Made by a program: the position numbers and the translations under genes
DNA from: Acidovorax sp. NCPPB 4044
Lineage (GTDB): Bacteria > Pseudomonadota > Gammaproteobacteria > Burkholderiales > Burkholderiaceae_C
NCBI RefSeq assembly: GCF_028069655.1
Contig: NZ_JAMCOS010000001.1
Location: forward strand, 1,394,001 to 1,458,000
Reading direction: 5' to 3'
DNA: 64,000 nucleotides
Shown: piece after piece, positions 9,010 to 21,348 of the stretch
How positions within the stretch are numbered: position 1 is the stretch's first letter
Layout of the letters: each line of letters starts with the position of its first letter
The notes under the pieces: model-generated
Databases searched by the model: none
What the model saw: only the letters and a program-made list of their open reading frames with translations
Told to the model about the DNA's origin: nothing

Positions 9010-10331
9010 GCCGGGCCCTGCCGCAGGCGCGGCGGCGCCGGGGCTGGCGCGCCGCGGCCATCGCCGCTGCAGCGCTGCTGGCCGCGTGCGCGGCGCTGGT
9101 CGCGGTGCTGAACCGCTGGGCAGAGGCGCCCCTGCCCGCCGACGACGGCCCGCCGGCCACCGCCGCCGCCCCGCAGGCCGTCGCGCGCGGCGAATACCTG
9201 GCGCGGGCCGGCAACTGCATGGCCTGCCACACCGAGGTGGGCGGCGTGCCGTTCGCGGGCGGCCGCGGCATCGAGACGCCGTTCGGCACCGTGTACAGCA
9301 CCAATCTCACGCCCGATGCCTCGACGGGGCTGGGCGACTGGTCCGCGGCCGCCTTCTGGCGCGCGCTGCACCATGGGCGCTCGCGCGACGGGCGGCTGCT
9401 CTACCCGGCGTTTCCGTACCCCAGCTACACCCACGTGACGCGCGAGGATTCCGACGCGATCTACGCCTACCTGCGCAGCCTGCCGCCGGTGCGCCAGCCG
9501 GCGCGCCCGCACGCGCTGGAGTTCCCCTACGGCACCCAGGCCGTGCTCGCGGTGTGGCGGGCGCTCTTCTTCCGGCCGGGCGGCCTGGAGCCCGACCCCG
9601 GCCGCCCGGCCGAATGGAACCGCGGGCGATACCTCGTGCAGGGGCTGGGCCATTGCGCGGCCTGCCACAGCCCGCGCAACGCCCTGGGCGCCACGCAGGA
9701 CGCCGGCGCCCTGCGCGGCGGGCTCATCCCGGTGCAGAACTGGTACGCGCCGGCCCTGGACACCGTGCACGAGGCCGGTGTGGCCGACTGGCCGGCCGAG
9801 GAGGTGGTCGCACTGCTGCGCGACGGTGCCACGCCGCGCGCCACGGTCACCGGGCCGATGGCCGAGGTGGTCTTCCGCAGCACGCAGTACCTGGACGGCG
9901 CGGACCTGCGCGCCATGGCCGCGTACCTGCAAGCGCTTCCCGGAACATCTGCCGCCGCTGCCGGGCGCGCCCCCCGCCCGGAGCCGCCCCGCGCATCGAT
10001 GGAGCGCGGGGCGGCGGTCTACACCCAACACTGCGCCCAGTGCCATGGCGATGGCGGCGAAGGGCGCCCCGGGGCCTTCCCCGCGCTGGCGGGCAACCGG
10101 GCCGTGCTGCTCGACTCGCCGGTCAACCTGGTGCGCACCATCCTGCAGGGTGGCTACGCCCCCGTGACCCCCGGCAACCCCCGCCCGCACGGCATGCCTC
10201 CCTTCACCCAGGTGCTGGGCGACGAGGATGTGGCGGCCGTGGCCACCTTCGTGCGCAATGCGTGGGGCAACCAGGCGCCCGGGGTCGCTACCATCGACGT
10301 CTATCGCGCCCGCGAGCGCCGTGGCCGTTGA
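9006..10331 (+). CDS. Membrane-anchored tri-haem cytochrome c (alcohol/aldehyde dehydrogenase type)
   Basis: About 441 residues: one N-terminal helix (AAAIAAAALLAACAALVAVL) and three haem-binding motifs, CMACH near 71, CAACH near 217 and CAQCH near 343. The first two modules carry the dehydrogenase-subunit signatures GRGIETPFGTVYSTNLTPD and RGRYLVQGLGHCAACHSPRN. Such tri-haem subunits pass electrons from a periplasmic quinoprotein or flavoprotein dehydrogenase to ubiquinone or cytochromes. No dehydrogenase large subunit is adjacent, so the partner is encoded elsewhere, or this protein works with the overlapping c4-like protein. Confidence 0.88.
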   Translation: MSRALPQARRRRGWRAAAIAAAALLAACAALVAVLNRWAEAPLPADDGPPATAAAPQAVARGEYLARAGNCMACHTEVGGVPFAGGRGIETPFGTVYSTNLTPDASTGLGDWSAAAFWRALHHGRSRDGRLLYPAFPYPSYTHVTREDSDAIYAYLRSLPPVRQPARPHALEFPYGTQAVLAVWRALFFRPGGLEPDPGRPAEWNRGRYLVQGLGHCAACHSPRNALGATQDAGALRGGLIPVQNWYAPALDTVHEAGVADWPAEEVVALLRDGATPRATVTGPMAEVVFRSTQYLDGADLRAMAAYLQALPGTSAAAAGRAPRPEPPRASMERGAAVYTQHCAQCHGDGGEGRPGAFPALAGNRAVLLDSPVNLVRTILQGGYAPVTPGNPRPHGMPPFTQVLGDEDVAAVATFVRNAWGNQAPGVATIDVYRARERRGR

Positions 10332-10395
10332 GGCGGGCGGCGGCCCGCGGGGCCGCCCTCTGTACAGGTCCTGTCTTTCCGAGGTTGTTGCATCC

Positions 10396-10806
10396 ATGCC
10401 GGACATCGTTTCTTCCGCCGCACCGCACCCCGCCCGGGAGGCCGCCGTGGCCACGGCCCCCGGCTGGTGGGTCGTGTGCCTCTGCGCCGAGTGGTGCGGC
10501 GTCTGCCGCGAATACCGCGCCGTGTTCGACGCGCTGCGGGCCGCCCACCCGGAGACCCGCTTCGAATGGGTCGACGTGGAGGACGAGGAGGGCCTGGCCG
10601 GCGACCTCGACGTGGAGACCTTCCCCACGGTGCTGATCGCCGACGGCGCGCAGGCGCGCTTCCTGGGCCCGCTGCTGCCCCAGGCCGGGGTGCTGTCCCG
10701 GCTGCTGTCGGGCCTGCAGGGCAGCGGCCCGGCCACCCCCGTGGACGCCGAGGCGCAGGGGGTTTTCGAGCGTGTGCTCCGGGTCCGGGGAGCCCCTGCC
10801 GCCTGA
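10396..10806 (+). CDS. Thioredoxin-family protein
   Basis: About 136 residues with a thioredoxin fold: WWVVCLCAEWCGVCREY contains the redox pair in WCGVC, and the cis-proline is in ETFPTVLI. There is no signal peptide, so it should act in the cytoplasm as a disulfide reductase. The C-terminal stretch after LLSGLQ is an extension without recognisable motifs. A GAGG lies about 13 bases before the ATG, rather far; an upstream non-ATG start is possible. It follows the cytochrome pair by 64 bases and could be co-transcribed, but a GC-rich hairpin lies between. Confidence 0.82.
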   Translation: MPDIVSSAAPHPAREAAVATAPGWWVVCLCAEWCGVCREYRAVFDALRAAHPETRFEWVDVEDEEGLAGDLDVETFPTVLIADGAQARFLGPLLPQAGVLSRLLSGLQGSGPATPVDAEAQGVFERVLRVRGAPAA

Positions 10807-10848
10807 CGGACTGTGGCGCGGATGCAATGCAAATTGCATGCCGCCATC

Positions 10849-10878
10849 TTGGCAAAGCGTTACGCAGCAGGCTACAAT
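10849..10878 (+). promoter_or_regulatory. Promoter of the rimP-nusA-infB operon
   Basis: TTGGCA (10849-10854) and TACAAT (10873-10878) are separated by 18 bases, a strong sigma-70 match. An inverted repeat ATGCAA-A-TTGCAT (10827-10839) lies just upstream and could bind a regulator. The first gene starts 140 bases downstream, leaving a leader with a terminator-like hairpin. Confidence 0.7.
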
Positions 10879-10893
10879 GCGTGCTTCACGGCC

Positions 10894-10924
10894 AAACGGG
10901 CGGGTCCCCACCGCCCGTTTTTTT
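10894..10924 (+). terminator. Intrinsic-terminator hairpin in the rimP operon leader (possible attenuator)
   Basis: A GC-rich stem (ACGGGCGG, loop of about six bases, then ACCGCCCGT) is followed directly by eight T residues. It sits only about 10 bases after the expected transcription start and about 95 before rimP. A terminator this close to the promoter should abort most transcripts unless it is antiterminated, so it may attenuate the operon. Confidence 0.7.
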
Positions 10925-11017
10925 TGGCCGTTTGCTTTTCTTCGAGCTCGAAGCTGCCGGGGAGATCCTCGGTGGTTATCGGGTTTTTTGTACTTCTGGA
11001 ACTGAGCTGAACGACAC

Positions 11018-11635
11018 GTGGCATTGCAGCAGATCGTTGAACAAACCGTCGCGGGCCTGGGTTACGACCTGGTGGAGATCGATCGCTCCGCCGGCGGCCT
11101 GCTGCGCATCACCATCGATCTGCCGTGGCAGGCGCCCGCCGCCATCGCCGATGCCGGGGCCGATGCCCCCGCTCCGCTGCCCGGCACCGAGCAATTCGTC
11201 ACGGTCGAGGACTGCGAGAAGGTCACGCGGCAGCTGCAGTTCGCGCTGGAGGTCGATGGTGTCGACTACAAGCGTCTCGAAGTCTCCTCGCCCGGCATCG
11301 ACCGCCCGCTGCGCCACGAACAGGATTTCCAGCGTTTCGCCGGCGAGGTGATCGACATCACGCTCAAGGCCCCCATCGGCGAGGCCGCGGCCGGGCAGGT
11401 GAACGCCAATCGCAAGAAATTCCGCGGCACGCTCGAGCGCGCCGAGTCCGGTGGCTGGCAGATCGTCTGGAGCGACGAGCCGCCGGTGAAACCCGGCCAG
11501 AAGGTCAGCAAGAAGCGGTTGCCCGCGCCGCTGCAGGCCCTCGGCTTCACGCTGGATGAACTGCGCGATGCCCGCCTGGCACCGATCGTGGACTTCAAGG
11601 GGCGTGGATCGAAGGGCGGGCCGGCCCCGGGCTGA
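11018..11635 (+). CDS. rimP: Ribosome maturation factor RimP
   Basis: About 205 residues. RimP assists late 30S subunit assembly in the cytoplasm. Family motifs: GYDLVEIDRS near the start, VTVEDCEKVTRQLQFALEVDG, and the highly conserved LEVSSPGIDRPL. Between the first strands it has an Ala/Pro-rich insert (about residues 33-56) absent from shorter homologues. The start codon is GTG at 11018, with a weak ribosome-binding site. It is the first gene of the classic rimP-nusA-infB cluster; nusA follows after 76 bases. Confidence 0.95.
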   Translation: MALQQIVEQTVAGLGYDLVEIDRSAGGLLRITIDLPWQAPAAIADAGADAPAPLPGTEQFVTVEDCEKVTRQLQFALEVDGVDYKRLEVSSPGIDRPLRHEQDFQRFAGEVIDITLKAPIGEAAAGQVNANRKKFRGTLERAESGGWQIVWSDEPPVKPGQKVSKKRLPAPLQALGFTLDELRDARLAPIVDFKGRGSKGGPAPG

Positions 11636-11711
11636 GCCGCAGCGCATACGAAGCAAGGGCCGCCGCGCCGGGCGCGGGCCTCCAAGGGATTGAAAAATAG
11701 GAGAGTCGTCG

Positions 11712-13196
11712 ATGAATCGCGAACTGTTGATGTTGGTCGAAGCCATTTCGCGCGAGAAGAACGTGGAGCGCGACGTGGTGTTCGGCGCCGTGGAACTGGC
11801 CCTGGCCCAGGCCACCAAGAAACTCTATCCCGGCGAGGTGGACATCCGCGTGGCGATCGATCGCGACAGCGGCAACTACGAGACTTTCCGCCGCTGGCTC
11901 GTCGTGCCCGATGACGCCGGCCTGCAGAACCCCGACGCCGAAGAACTGCTCATGGACGCGCAGGAGCGCATCGCCGACATCGAAGTGGGCGAGTACATCG
12001 AGGAAGGCATCGATTCCGTGCCCATCGGCCGCATCGGCGCCATGGCGGCCAAGCAGGTCATCCTGCAGAAGATCCGCGACGCCGAGCGCGAGATGCTGCT
12101 GAACGACTTCATGTCGCGCGGCGAGAAGATCTACACCGGCACCGTCAAGCGCATGGACAAGGGCGACATCATCGTGGAGAGCGGGCGCGTCGAAGGCCGC
12201 CTGCGCCGCGGCGAGATGATCCCCAAGGAAAACCTGCGCAATGGCGACCGTGTGCGCGCCATGATCATGGAAGTCGACCTCACGCTGCGCGGCGCGCCCA
12301 TCATCCTCTCGCGCTCCGCGCCCGAGTTCATGATCGAGCTGTTCCGCAACGAAGTGCCCGAGATCGAGCAGGGCCTGCTGGAGATCAAGAGCTGCGCCCG
12401 CGACCCCGGCAGCCGCGCCAAGATCGCCGTGCTGTCGCACGACAAGCGCGTGGACCCGATCGGCACCTGTGTCGGCGTGCGCGGCACCCGCGTCAACGCC
12501 GTCACGAACGAGCTGGCCGGCGAGCGTGTGGACATCGTGCTGTGGTCCGAAGACCCGGCGCAGTTCGTGATCGGCGCGCTGGCGCCCGCCAACGTGTCCT
12601 CCATCGTCGTCGACGAGGAAAAGCACGCGATGGACGTGGTGGTGGACGAGGAAAACCTCGCGATCGCCATCGGCCGCGGCGGCCAGAACGTGCGCCTCGC
12701 CTCCGACCTCACGGGCTGGAAGATCAACATCATGGATGCGGCCGAATCGGCCCAGAAGCAGGCGAACGAGACCGACACGTCCCGCCGCCTCTTCATGGAA
12801 AAGCTCGATGTGGACGAGGAAATCGCCAACATCCTGATCGAAGAAGGTTTCGCGAGCCTCGAGGAAGTGGCCTACGTGCCGCTGCAGGAAATGCTCGAGA
12901 TCGAGAGCTTCGACGAAGACACCGTGAACGAACTGCGTGCCCGCGCCAAGGATGCGCTGCTCACCATGGAAATCGCCCGCGAGGAAAGCGTGGAAGGCGT
13001 CTCGCAGAACCTGCGCGACCTCGAAGGCACGACGCCCGAGCTCATCGGCAAGCTGGCCGAGGGCGGTGTCCACACACGCGATGATCTGGCCGACCTGGCC
13101 ATCGATGAACTGACCGCCCTGACCGGCCAGTCTGAGGAAGAGGCCAAGGCCTTGATCATGAAAGCACGCGAACACTGGTTCGCGGGGCAAGAGTAA
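11712..13196 (+). CDS. nusA: Transcription termination/antitermination factor NusA
   Basis: About 494 residues, the usual length for the beta/gamma-proteobacterial form. Order: N-terminal RNAP-binding domain ([31 protein letters not shown]), S1 domain ([19 protein letters not shown]), two KH domains ([23 protein letters not shown] and the [11 protein letters not shown] loop), then two C-terminal acidic repeats of helix-hairpin-helix type ([23 protein letters not shown] and [22 protein letters not shown]). It binds elongating RNA polymerase and governs pausing, termination and antitermination. infB begins 25 bases later. Confidence 0.98.
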   Translation: MNRELLMLVEAISREKNVERDVVFGAVELALAQATKKLYPGEVDIRVAIDRDSGNYETFRRWLVVPDDAGLQNPDAEELLMDAQERIADIEVGEYIEEGIDSVPIGRIGAMAAKQVILQKIRDAEREMLLNDFMSRGEKIYTGTVKRMDKGDIIVESGRVEGRLRRGEMIPKENLRNGDRVRAMIMEVDLTLRGAPIILSRSAPEFMIELFRNEVPEIEQGLLEIKSCARDPGSRAKIAVLSHDKRVDPIGTCVGVRGTRVNAVTNELAGERVDIVLWSEDPAQFVIGALAPANVSSIVVDEEKHAMDVVVDEENLAIAIGRGGQNVRLASDLTGWKINIMDAAESAQKQANETDTSRRLFMEKLDVDEEIANILIEEGFASLEEVAYVPLQEMLEIESFDEDTVNELRARAKDALLTMEIAREESVEGVSQNLRDLEGTTPELIGKLAEGGVHTRDDLADLAIDELTALTGQSEEEAKALIMKAREHWFAGQE

Positions 13197-13221
13197 GGGT
13201 CAGGGGAGGTACGAACCGAAT

Positions 13222-16062
<2,841 letters not shown>

Positions 16063-16063
16063 T

Positions 16064-16160
16064 GCACCCCCTGAGTCGCTTCGCGCCTTCCCCCTCCAGG
16101 GGGACGACGCCCGTGGCCCGGCAAAGCCGGTTCCACGGCGTCCACGGGTATCGCCTGCTC
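16064..16160. repeat. Intergenic repeat element between infB and rbfA
   Basis: Directly after the infB stop is a segment with two nested hairpins: CCCCCT-CC-AGGGGG (around 16090) and CCGGC-AAA-GCCGG (around 16118-16131), in a frame beginning CCCCCTGAGTCGCTTCGCGCC and ending TTCCACGGCGTCCACGG. I recognise this arrangement as a dispersed intergenic repeat of Comamonadaceae; that rests on recall, not a search. It may act as a transcript-stabilising or attenuating stem inside the operon. Confidence 0.55.
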
Positions 16161-16236
16161 CGCGGCGTTTCGATCCGGTACACGCCGCGCTCGAACGAAG
16201 TCCGCGAGCGGTGCGCGACGCGATAGGGGTAACGAT

Positions 16237-16614
16237 ATGGCTGCCAAAAAATCATCCACGCCCAACCGCGGCTTCAAGGTCGCGGACCAGATCCAGCGGG
16301 ACCTGACCGAGCTGATCCGCGAGTTGAAGGACCCGCGCATCGGAATGTGCACGCTGCAGGCCGTGGAGGTGACGCCCGACTACGCGCACGCGAAGGTGTT
16401 CTTCAGCGTGCTCGTGGGCGACGCCGACACCACGCAGGACGCCTTGAACCAGGCGGCGGGCTTCCTGCGCAACGGCCTCTTCAAGCGCCTGCACATCCAC
16501 ACCGTGCCCACGCTGCACTTCATGTTCGACCGCACCACCGAGCGCGCGTCGGACATGAACGCCCTCATCGCGCGTGCCGTGGCTTCCCGCTCCAAAGACG
16601 ACGAGGAAGCATGA
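16237..16614 (+). CDS. rbfA: 30S ribosome-binding factor A
   Basis: About 125 residues, one KH-like domain: [48 protein letters not shown] is the family signature in order, and [22 protein letters not shown] ends the fold. It binds 16S rRNA in late 30S maturation, notably at low temperature. Its TGA overlaps the truB ATG (ATGA). Confidence 0.96.
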   Translation: MAAKKSSTPNRGFKVADQIQRDLTELIRELKDPRIGMCTLQAVEVTPDYAHAKVFFSVLVGDADTTQDALNQAAGFLRNGLFKRLHIHTVPTLHFMFDRTTERASDMNALIARAVASRSKDDEEA

Positions 16615-17609
16615 CCGCACGCGCTCCCCGCATCCGGGTGCAGCGGCGCCCGGTGCACGGAGTGCTGCTGCTCGACAAACCCCTGGGCCTGTCCAGCAAC
16701 GACGCGCTGCAGAAAGCCAAATGGCTGCTGCGTGCGGAGAAGGCCGGCCATACCGGCACGCTCGATCCGCTGGCATCGGGTGTGCTGCCGCTGTGCTTCG
16801 GCGCGGCGACCAAATTCAGCCAGTTGCAGCTCGACGCCCCCAAGACCTACGAGGCCGTGGCGCGGCTGGGCGTGACCACCACCACGGGCGATGCCGAAGG
16901 CGACGTGGTCGCGCGCTGCGACGTGGACCCGGCACGGCTCGCGCCCGAGCGCCTGGCCGAAGTGCAGCGGCAGTTCACCGGGCCGATCCGGCAGGTGCCG
17001 CCCATGCACAGCGCCCTCAAGAAAGATGGCAAGGCGCTCTATGAATACGCCCGGGCGGGCATCGCCGTGGAGCGCGAGGCGCGCGACGTGGTGATCCATG
17101 CCCTGGAACTGTCCCTTGTCGCCGGAAACATTGAAGAGTTTGCTATCAAAATGATAGTGACCTGCAGCAAGGGAACCTACATCCGCACGCTGGGCGAGGA
17201 CATCGGCGCCGCGCTGGGCTGCGGAGCGCATCTCACCTTCCTGCGCCGCATCGATACGGGCGGGCTGGGTGTGGAGCGCTGCGTGACGCTGGCAGCGCTC
17301 GAAGCCATGGACGAGGCCGCGCGCCTCGCCTGCGTTCAGCCGGTGGAGACCCTGCTGGCACGGCACGTGCCTGTCACGTTGGACCGCGACAATGCGGCGC
17401 GCTTTCTCTCCGGCGTGCGCCGCCGTGGACCCTGGCCCGATGCGCCGCAGGTGGCCGTGTTCGGCGAAGCGCCCCGTGCGCTGCTGGGCGTGGCGCACAC
17501 CGCCGGCGGCGAACTGGTGCCGGGGCGGCTGCTGAGCCCGCTGGAGATCGATCAGATTCTGGAAATCAACACGCCGCCGGCAGAGCGCGGCACATTGGAA
17601 GCACTATGA
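16611..17609 (+). CDS. truB: tRNA pseudouridine(55) synthase
   Basis: About 332 residues. Catalytic motif: [19 protein letters not shown], with the catalytic Asp in [14 protein letters not shown] and the [15 protein letters not shown] motif complete the family pattern, followed by a PUA-like C-terminus. It makes pseudouridine 55 in the T-loop of tRNAs. Oddity: the residues just before CSKGTYIR (EEFAIKMIV) are encoded by a GCTATCA-AAA-TGATAGT palindrome that resembles the intergenic repeats near 7.8 and 8.0 kb, so a small element appears to be accommodated in the coding sequence. Both ends overlap neighbouring genes by four bases. Confidence 0.95.
   Translation: MTARAPRIRVQRRPVHGVLLLDKPLGLSSNDALQKAKWLLRAEKAGHTGTLDPLASGVLPLCFGAATKFSQLQLDAPKTYEAVARLGVTTTTGDAEGDVVARCDVDPARLAPERLAEVQRQFTGPIRQVPPMHSALKKDGKALYEYARAGIAVEREARDVVIHALELSLVAGNIEEFAIKMIVTCSKGTYIRTLGEDIGAALGCGAHLTFLRRIDTGGLGVERCVTLAALEAMDEAARLACVQPVETLLARHVPVTLDRDNAARFLSGVRRRGPWPDAPQVAVFGEAPRALLGVAHTAGGELVPGRLLSPLEIDQILEINTPPAERGTLEAL
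17142..17159. repeat. Palindromic element inside truB
   Basis: GCTATCA-AAA-TGATAGT has six-base perfect arms (CTATCA/TGATAG) and lies in frame in truB. It shares its core with the repeats at 7802-7859 and 7981-8038. The local AT-richness stands out from the surrounding GC-rich gene. Confidence 0.7.
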
Positions 17610-19435
17610 GCAAACAAATCCGCAACATCGCCATCATCGCGCACGTCGACCATGGCAAGACCACCATGGTGGACCAGCTGCTGCGGCAGTCGGGCACCTT
17701 CGCCGACCACGAGAAGGTCGTCGATACCGTCATGGACAACAACGCGATCGAAAAAGAGCGCGGCATCACCATCCTGGCCAAGAACTGCGCCGTGAGCTGG
17801 GAAGGCACGCACATCAACATCGTCGACACCCCGGGCCACGCGGACTTCGGCGGCGAAGTGGAACGTGCCCTGTCCATGGTCGACAGCGTGGTGCTGCTGA
17901 TCGATGCGCAGGAAGGCCCCATGCCCCAGACGCGCTTCGTGACCAAGAAGGCCCTGGCCCTGGGCCTGCGTCCGATCCTGGTCGTGAACAAGGTGGACAA
18001 GCCCGGCGCCAACCCCGACAAGGTGGTGAATGCCGCGTTCGACCTGTTCGACAAGCTCGGCGCGACGGATGAACAGCTCGACTTCCCGGTGGTGTACGCC
18101 TCGGGCATCAACGGCTGGTCGTCGCTTGAAGAAGGTGCGCCCGGCGAGCAGTGGGGCCCGGACATGTCCGCCCTGTTCAACACCATCCTGAAGCACGTGC
18201 CGCCGAACTCGGGCGACGCTTCGGCACCCCTGCAACTCCAGATCTCGGCGCTGGACTTCTCCACGTTCGTGGGCCGCATCGGCGTGGGCCGCATCAGCCA
18301 GGGCACCATCAAGCCCAACCAGGACGTGCTCGTCATGGAAGGTCCGGACGGCAAGAGCTTCAAGGGCCGCGTGAACCAGGTCCTGACCTTCCAGGGCCTG
18401 GACCGCATGCAGACGCCGCTGGCCGGCCCCGGCGACATCGTGCTGATCAACGGCATTGAGGACATCGGCATCGGCGTGACCGTCACCGACCCTGCCAACC
18501 CCGCTCCGCTGCCCATGCTGAAGGTGGACGAGCCCACGCTGACCATGAACTTCTGCGTGAACACCTCGCCCCTGGCAGGCCGCGAAGGCAAGTTCGTCAC
18601 CAGCCGCCAGATCTGGGACCGCCTGCAGAAGGAACTGCAGCACAACGTGGCCCTGCGCGTGAACGAGACCGACGAAGAAGGCATCTTCGAAGTCATGGGC
18701 CGCGGCGAACTGCACCTGACCATCCTGCTGGAAAACATGCGCCGCGAAGGCTACGAGCTGGCCGTCTCCAAGCCGCGCGTGGTGTTCCGCGACATCGACG
18801 GCGTGCGCCACGAGCCGATCGAGCTGGTCACGGCCGACATCGAAGAAGGCCACCAGGGCGGCGTGATGCAGGCCCTGGGCGAGCGCAAGGGCGAGCTGGT
18901 GAACATGGAGTCCGACGGCCGTGGCCGCGTGCGCCTGGAATACCGCATCCCGGCCCGTGGCCTGATCGGTTTCACCAACGAATTCCTGAACCTGACGCGC
19001 GGCTCGGGCCTGATCTCCAACATCTTCGACAGCTACGAGCCGCACAAGGGCGCCATCGGCGGCCGCAAGAACGGCGTGCTGATCTCCATGGACGACGGTG
19101 AAATCTTCACCTACGCCCTGGGCAAGCTGGACGACCGCGGCCGCATGTTCGTGAAGGCCAACGACCCCGTGTACGAAGGCATGATCGTCGGCATCCACAG
19201 CCGCGACAACGACCTGGTCGTGAACGCCACGCGCACCAAGCAGCTGACCAACTTCCGCGTGAGCGGCAAGGAAGACGCCGTGAAGATCACGCCCCCGATC
19301 GACCTCACGCTCGAATACGGCGTCGAATTCATCGAGGACGACGAACTGGTCGAGATCACGCCCAAGAGCGTGCGCCTGCGCAAGCGCCACCTGACGGAAA
19401 ACGAGCGCAAGCGCGCCAGCCGCGACGGCGCATAA
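17606..19435 (+). CDS. typA: Ribosome-associated GTPase TypA/BipA
   Basis: About 609 residues. GTPase motifs in order: IIAHVDHGKTTMVDQLL, EKERGITI, DTPGHADFGGEVER and NKVDKPGANPDKV, followed by EF-Tu-like domain II, two EF-G-like domains, and the TypA-specific C-terminal domain (KRHLTENERKRASRDGA). TypA binds the 70S ribosome and supports 50S assembly and growth under stress such as cold. Overlaps truB by four bases and is the last gene of the translation operon; a hairpin with a T-run follows. Confidence 0.97.
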   Translation: MSKQIRNIAIIAHVDHGKTTMVDQLLRQSGTFADHEKVVDTVMDNNAIEKERGITILAKNCAVSWEGTHINIVDTPGHADFGGEVERALSMVDSVVLLIDAQEGPMPQTRFVTKKALALGLRPILVVNKVDKPGANPDKVVNAAFDLFDKLGATDEQLDFPVVYASGINGWSSLEEGAPGEQWGPDMSALFNTILKHVPPNSGDASAPLQLQISALDFSTFVGRIGVGRISQGTIKPNQDVLVMEGPDGKSFKGRVNQVLTFQGLDRMQTPLAGPGDIVLINGIEDIGIGVTVTDPANPAPLPMLKVDEPTLTMNFCVNTSPLAGREGKFVTSRQIWDRLQKELQHNVALRVNETDEEGIFEVMGRGELHLTILLENMRREGYELAVSKPRVVFRDIDGVRHEPIELVTADIEEGHQGGVMQALGERKGELVNMESDGRGRVRLEYRIPARGLIGFTNEFLNLTRGSGLISNIFDSYEPHKGAIGGRKNGVLISMDDGEIFTYALGKLDDRGRMFVKANDPVYEGMIVGIHSRDNDLVVNATRTKQLTNFRVSGKEDAVKITPPIDLTLEYGVEFIEDDELVEITPKSVRLRKRHLTENERKRASRDGA

Positions 19436-19456
19436 GCCGCCCGGCCCCCGCACAGC

Positions 19457-19476
19457 GCGCCCTCCGGGGCGCGTTT
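19457..19476. terminator. Terminator between typA and the convergent TerC/CBS gene
   Basis: CGCGCCC-TCC-GGGGCGCG followed by TTTT, about 20 bases after the typA stop. The next gene is convergent, and its 3' end is about 40 bases further on. Confidence 0.75.
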
Positions 19477-19513
19477 TGCTTTGGGGGCCGGCCGTCTGCC
19501 GGCCATCCGGGGT

Positions 19514-21100
19514 TCAGGCGGGGGGCGCGGGTGCCGCAGGTGTGTCGCGGCGCACGTCCACCCGCGCGATGCGCCGGCCGTCCACCGCGATCACCTCGAA
19601 GCGCAGCCCGTGCAGCACCGTGGCGCGCCCCGGCTCCGGCAGTTCGCCGAACTGCTCGAGCAGCAGGCCCCCCAGCGTGCTCGCGTCCTGCGCGCTGCGG
19701 GCCAGCCGTTCCACGCGCACGGCGCGCGCCAGGGTGTGCAGATCCACCAGGCCGTCCACCCGCCAGCGGTCTGGGCCCATGGGCTGCACCAGCAGGTCCT
19801 CGCCCGCATCGGGGAACTCGCCGGCGATGGCTTCGAGCACGTCCATGGGCGTGACAAGGCCCAGGATGGTGCCGTACTCGTCGCTCACCAGCGCCAGGTG
19901 GTTGCGCGAGCGGCGCAGGTTTTCCATCAGCCGCAGGATGCTCACCGTCTCGGGCACGATCAGCGGCGGCTGCAGGCTCTGGTGGCGGTCGATCGTGCCG
20001 CGGCCGATCAGGTCGGCCATCAGATCCTTGGCGCGGCCGACGCCGATCACCGCGTCCAGCCCGCCCCGGTCGCATACGGGGAACAGGCCGTGCGGCTGTG
20101 CCTGGAGCTGGCGGTAGAGCGAGGCCTTGTCCTGGCTGATGTCCAGCCAGTCGACATCGGAGCGCGGCGTCATGATCGAGAGCACCGACTGTTCGGCCAG
20201 CGACAGCACGCCGCGCACCATGGCCCGCTCTTCCTGGCGAAAGCCTGCATGCTGTGCGGCCCCGGCGCCCGCGGACCCCGATGCCGGCGGATGGCCGCCG
20301 GAGGCGCCGGCGCTGCCGGCCTCCTGGCCGCCCAGCAGCCGCAGCACCGTGCGCGCCGTGCGTTCCCGCAGCGGGATGCGCGCCGCGTGCCGCGCGATGT
20401 TGCGCAGCCTCCACTGGTTGAAGAACTCGATGAGGATCGAGAACCCGATGGCCGCGTAAAGATAGCCCTTGGGCATGTGGAAGCCCATGCCGTCGGCCAC
20501 GAGGCTCAGGCCGATCATGAGCAGGAAGCTCAGGCACAGCACCACCACGGTGGGGTGGCGGTTCACGAAGGCGGTGAGCGGGCGCGAGGCCAGCATCATC
20601 ACCGCCATGGCGATCACCACGGCGGCCATCATCACGGGCAGGTGCTGCACCATGCCCACGGCGGTGATGATCGAGTCGAGCGAGAACACCGCGTCCAGCG
20701 CCACGATCTGCACCAGCACGACGCCGAAGGCCGCGTGCTCCTTGCGCTCCGGCCCGGAATGGTCGACGCCCTCCAGCCGTTCGTGCAGCTCGGTGGTGGC
20801 CTTCCAGAGCAGGAAGATCCCGCCGGCCAGCAGGATCATGTCGCGCCATGACAGCGAGAGCCATCCCCATTCGAAGACCGGCGCGGTCAGCCGCACGAGG
20901 TGCGCGATGGCGGCCAGCAGGCACAGGCGCAGCACGAGCGCGAGCGACAGGCCGATCATGCGCGCGCGGTCCCGCTGGTGGGGCGGCAGCTTGTCGGCCA
21001 GGATCGCGATGAAGACCAGGTTGTCGATGCCGAGGACGATCTCCAGCACCACCAGCGTGAGCAGGCCGGCCCAGGCAGAAGGATCGCTCAGCCATTCCAT
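19514..21100 (-). CDS. TerC-family membrane protein with CBS pair and CorC domain
   Basis: About 528 residues. The N-terminal part is a TerC-type membrane domain with seven or so helices and the paired acidic motifs [13 protein letters not shown] and [17 protein letters not shown]. After a linker of about 50 residues rich in Gly/Ala/Ser come two CBS domains ([17 protein letters not shown], then [21 protein letters not shown]) and a C-terminal CorC/HlyC transporter-associated domain ([17 protein letters not shown]). TerC proteins are linked to Mn/Ca export and tellurite resistance; the CBS-CorC module is usually regulatory. The start at 21100 follows GGGAGG; an earlier in-frame ATG at 21301 is not supported. 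The ion is not known. Confidence 0.88.
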   Translation of the reverse strand: MEWLSDPSAWAGLLTLVVLEIVLGIDNLVFIAILADKLPPHQRDRARMIGLSLALVLRLCLLAAIAHLVRLTAPVFEWGWLSLSWRDMILLAGGIFLLWKATTELHERLEGVDHSGPERKEHAAFGVVLVQIVALDAVFSLDSIITAVGMVQHLPVMMAAVVIAMAVMMLASRPLTAFVNRHPTVVVLCLSFLLMIGLSLVADGMGFHMPKGYLYAAIGFSILIEFFNQWRLRNIARHAARIPLRERTARTVLRLLGGQEAGSAGASGGHPPASGSAGAGAAQHAGFRQEERAMVRGVLSLAEQSVLSIMTPRSDVDWLDISQDKASLYRQLQAQPHGLFPVCDRGGLDAVIGVGRAKDLMADLIGRGTIDRHQSLQPPLIVPETVSILRLMENLRRSRNHLALVSDEYGTILGLVTPMDVLEAIAGEFPDAGEDLLVQPMGPDRWRVDGLVDLHTLARAVRVERLARSAQDASTLGGLLLEQFGELPEPGRATVLHGLRFEVIAVDGRRIARVDVRRDTPAAPAPPA

Positions 21101-21348
21101 CGCGGGGCCTCCCAGGGGTTGGACGGGCAGGCCGCCGTGCGTGCGCGGCTCTGCGCCGGTGCGCTGCGGGAGCGCCTTGCAGGGATCGGGGAGGGGGAGC
21201 GGTGCGGTGCCACCGTGGGAAGAGGCATGCCAGCGCATTCTAGGGAGCGGTTTCCGCAGGTCTTGTAGGAGACCGGGCACACCGCAGCGCCTGCGGCACA
21301 ATTCCCGCGCACCGTTTTTCCCCTTACAGAACCCGAGGAGACTTTCGA

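Noticed and set aside
10333..10375. Terminator after the tri-haem cytochrome gene
   Set aside because: The GC-rich hairpin has no T-run and the next gene is close and co-directional.
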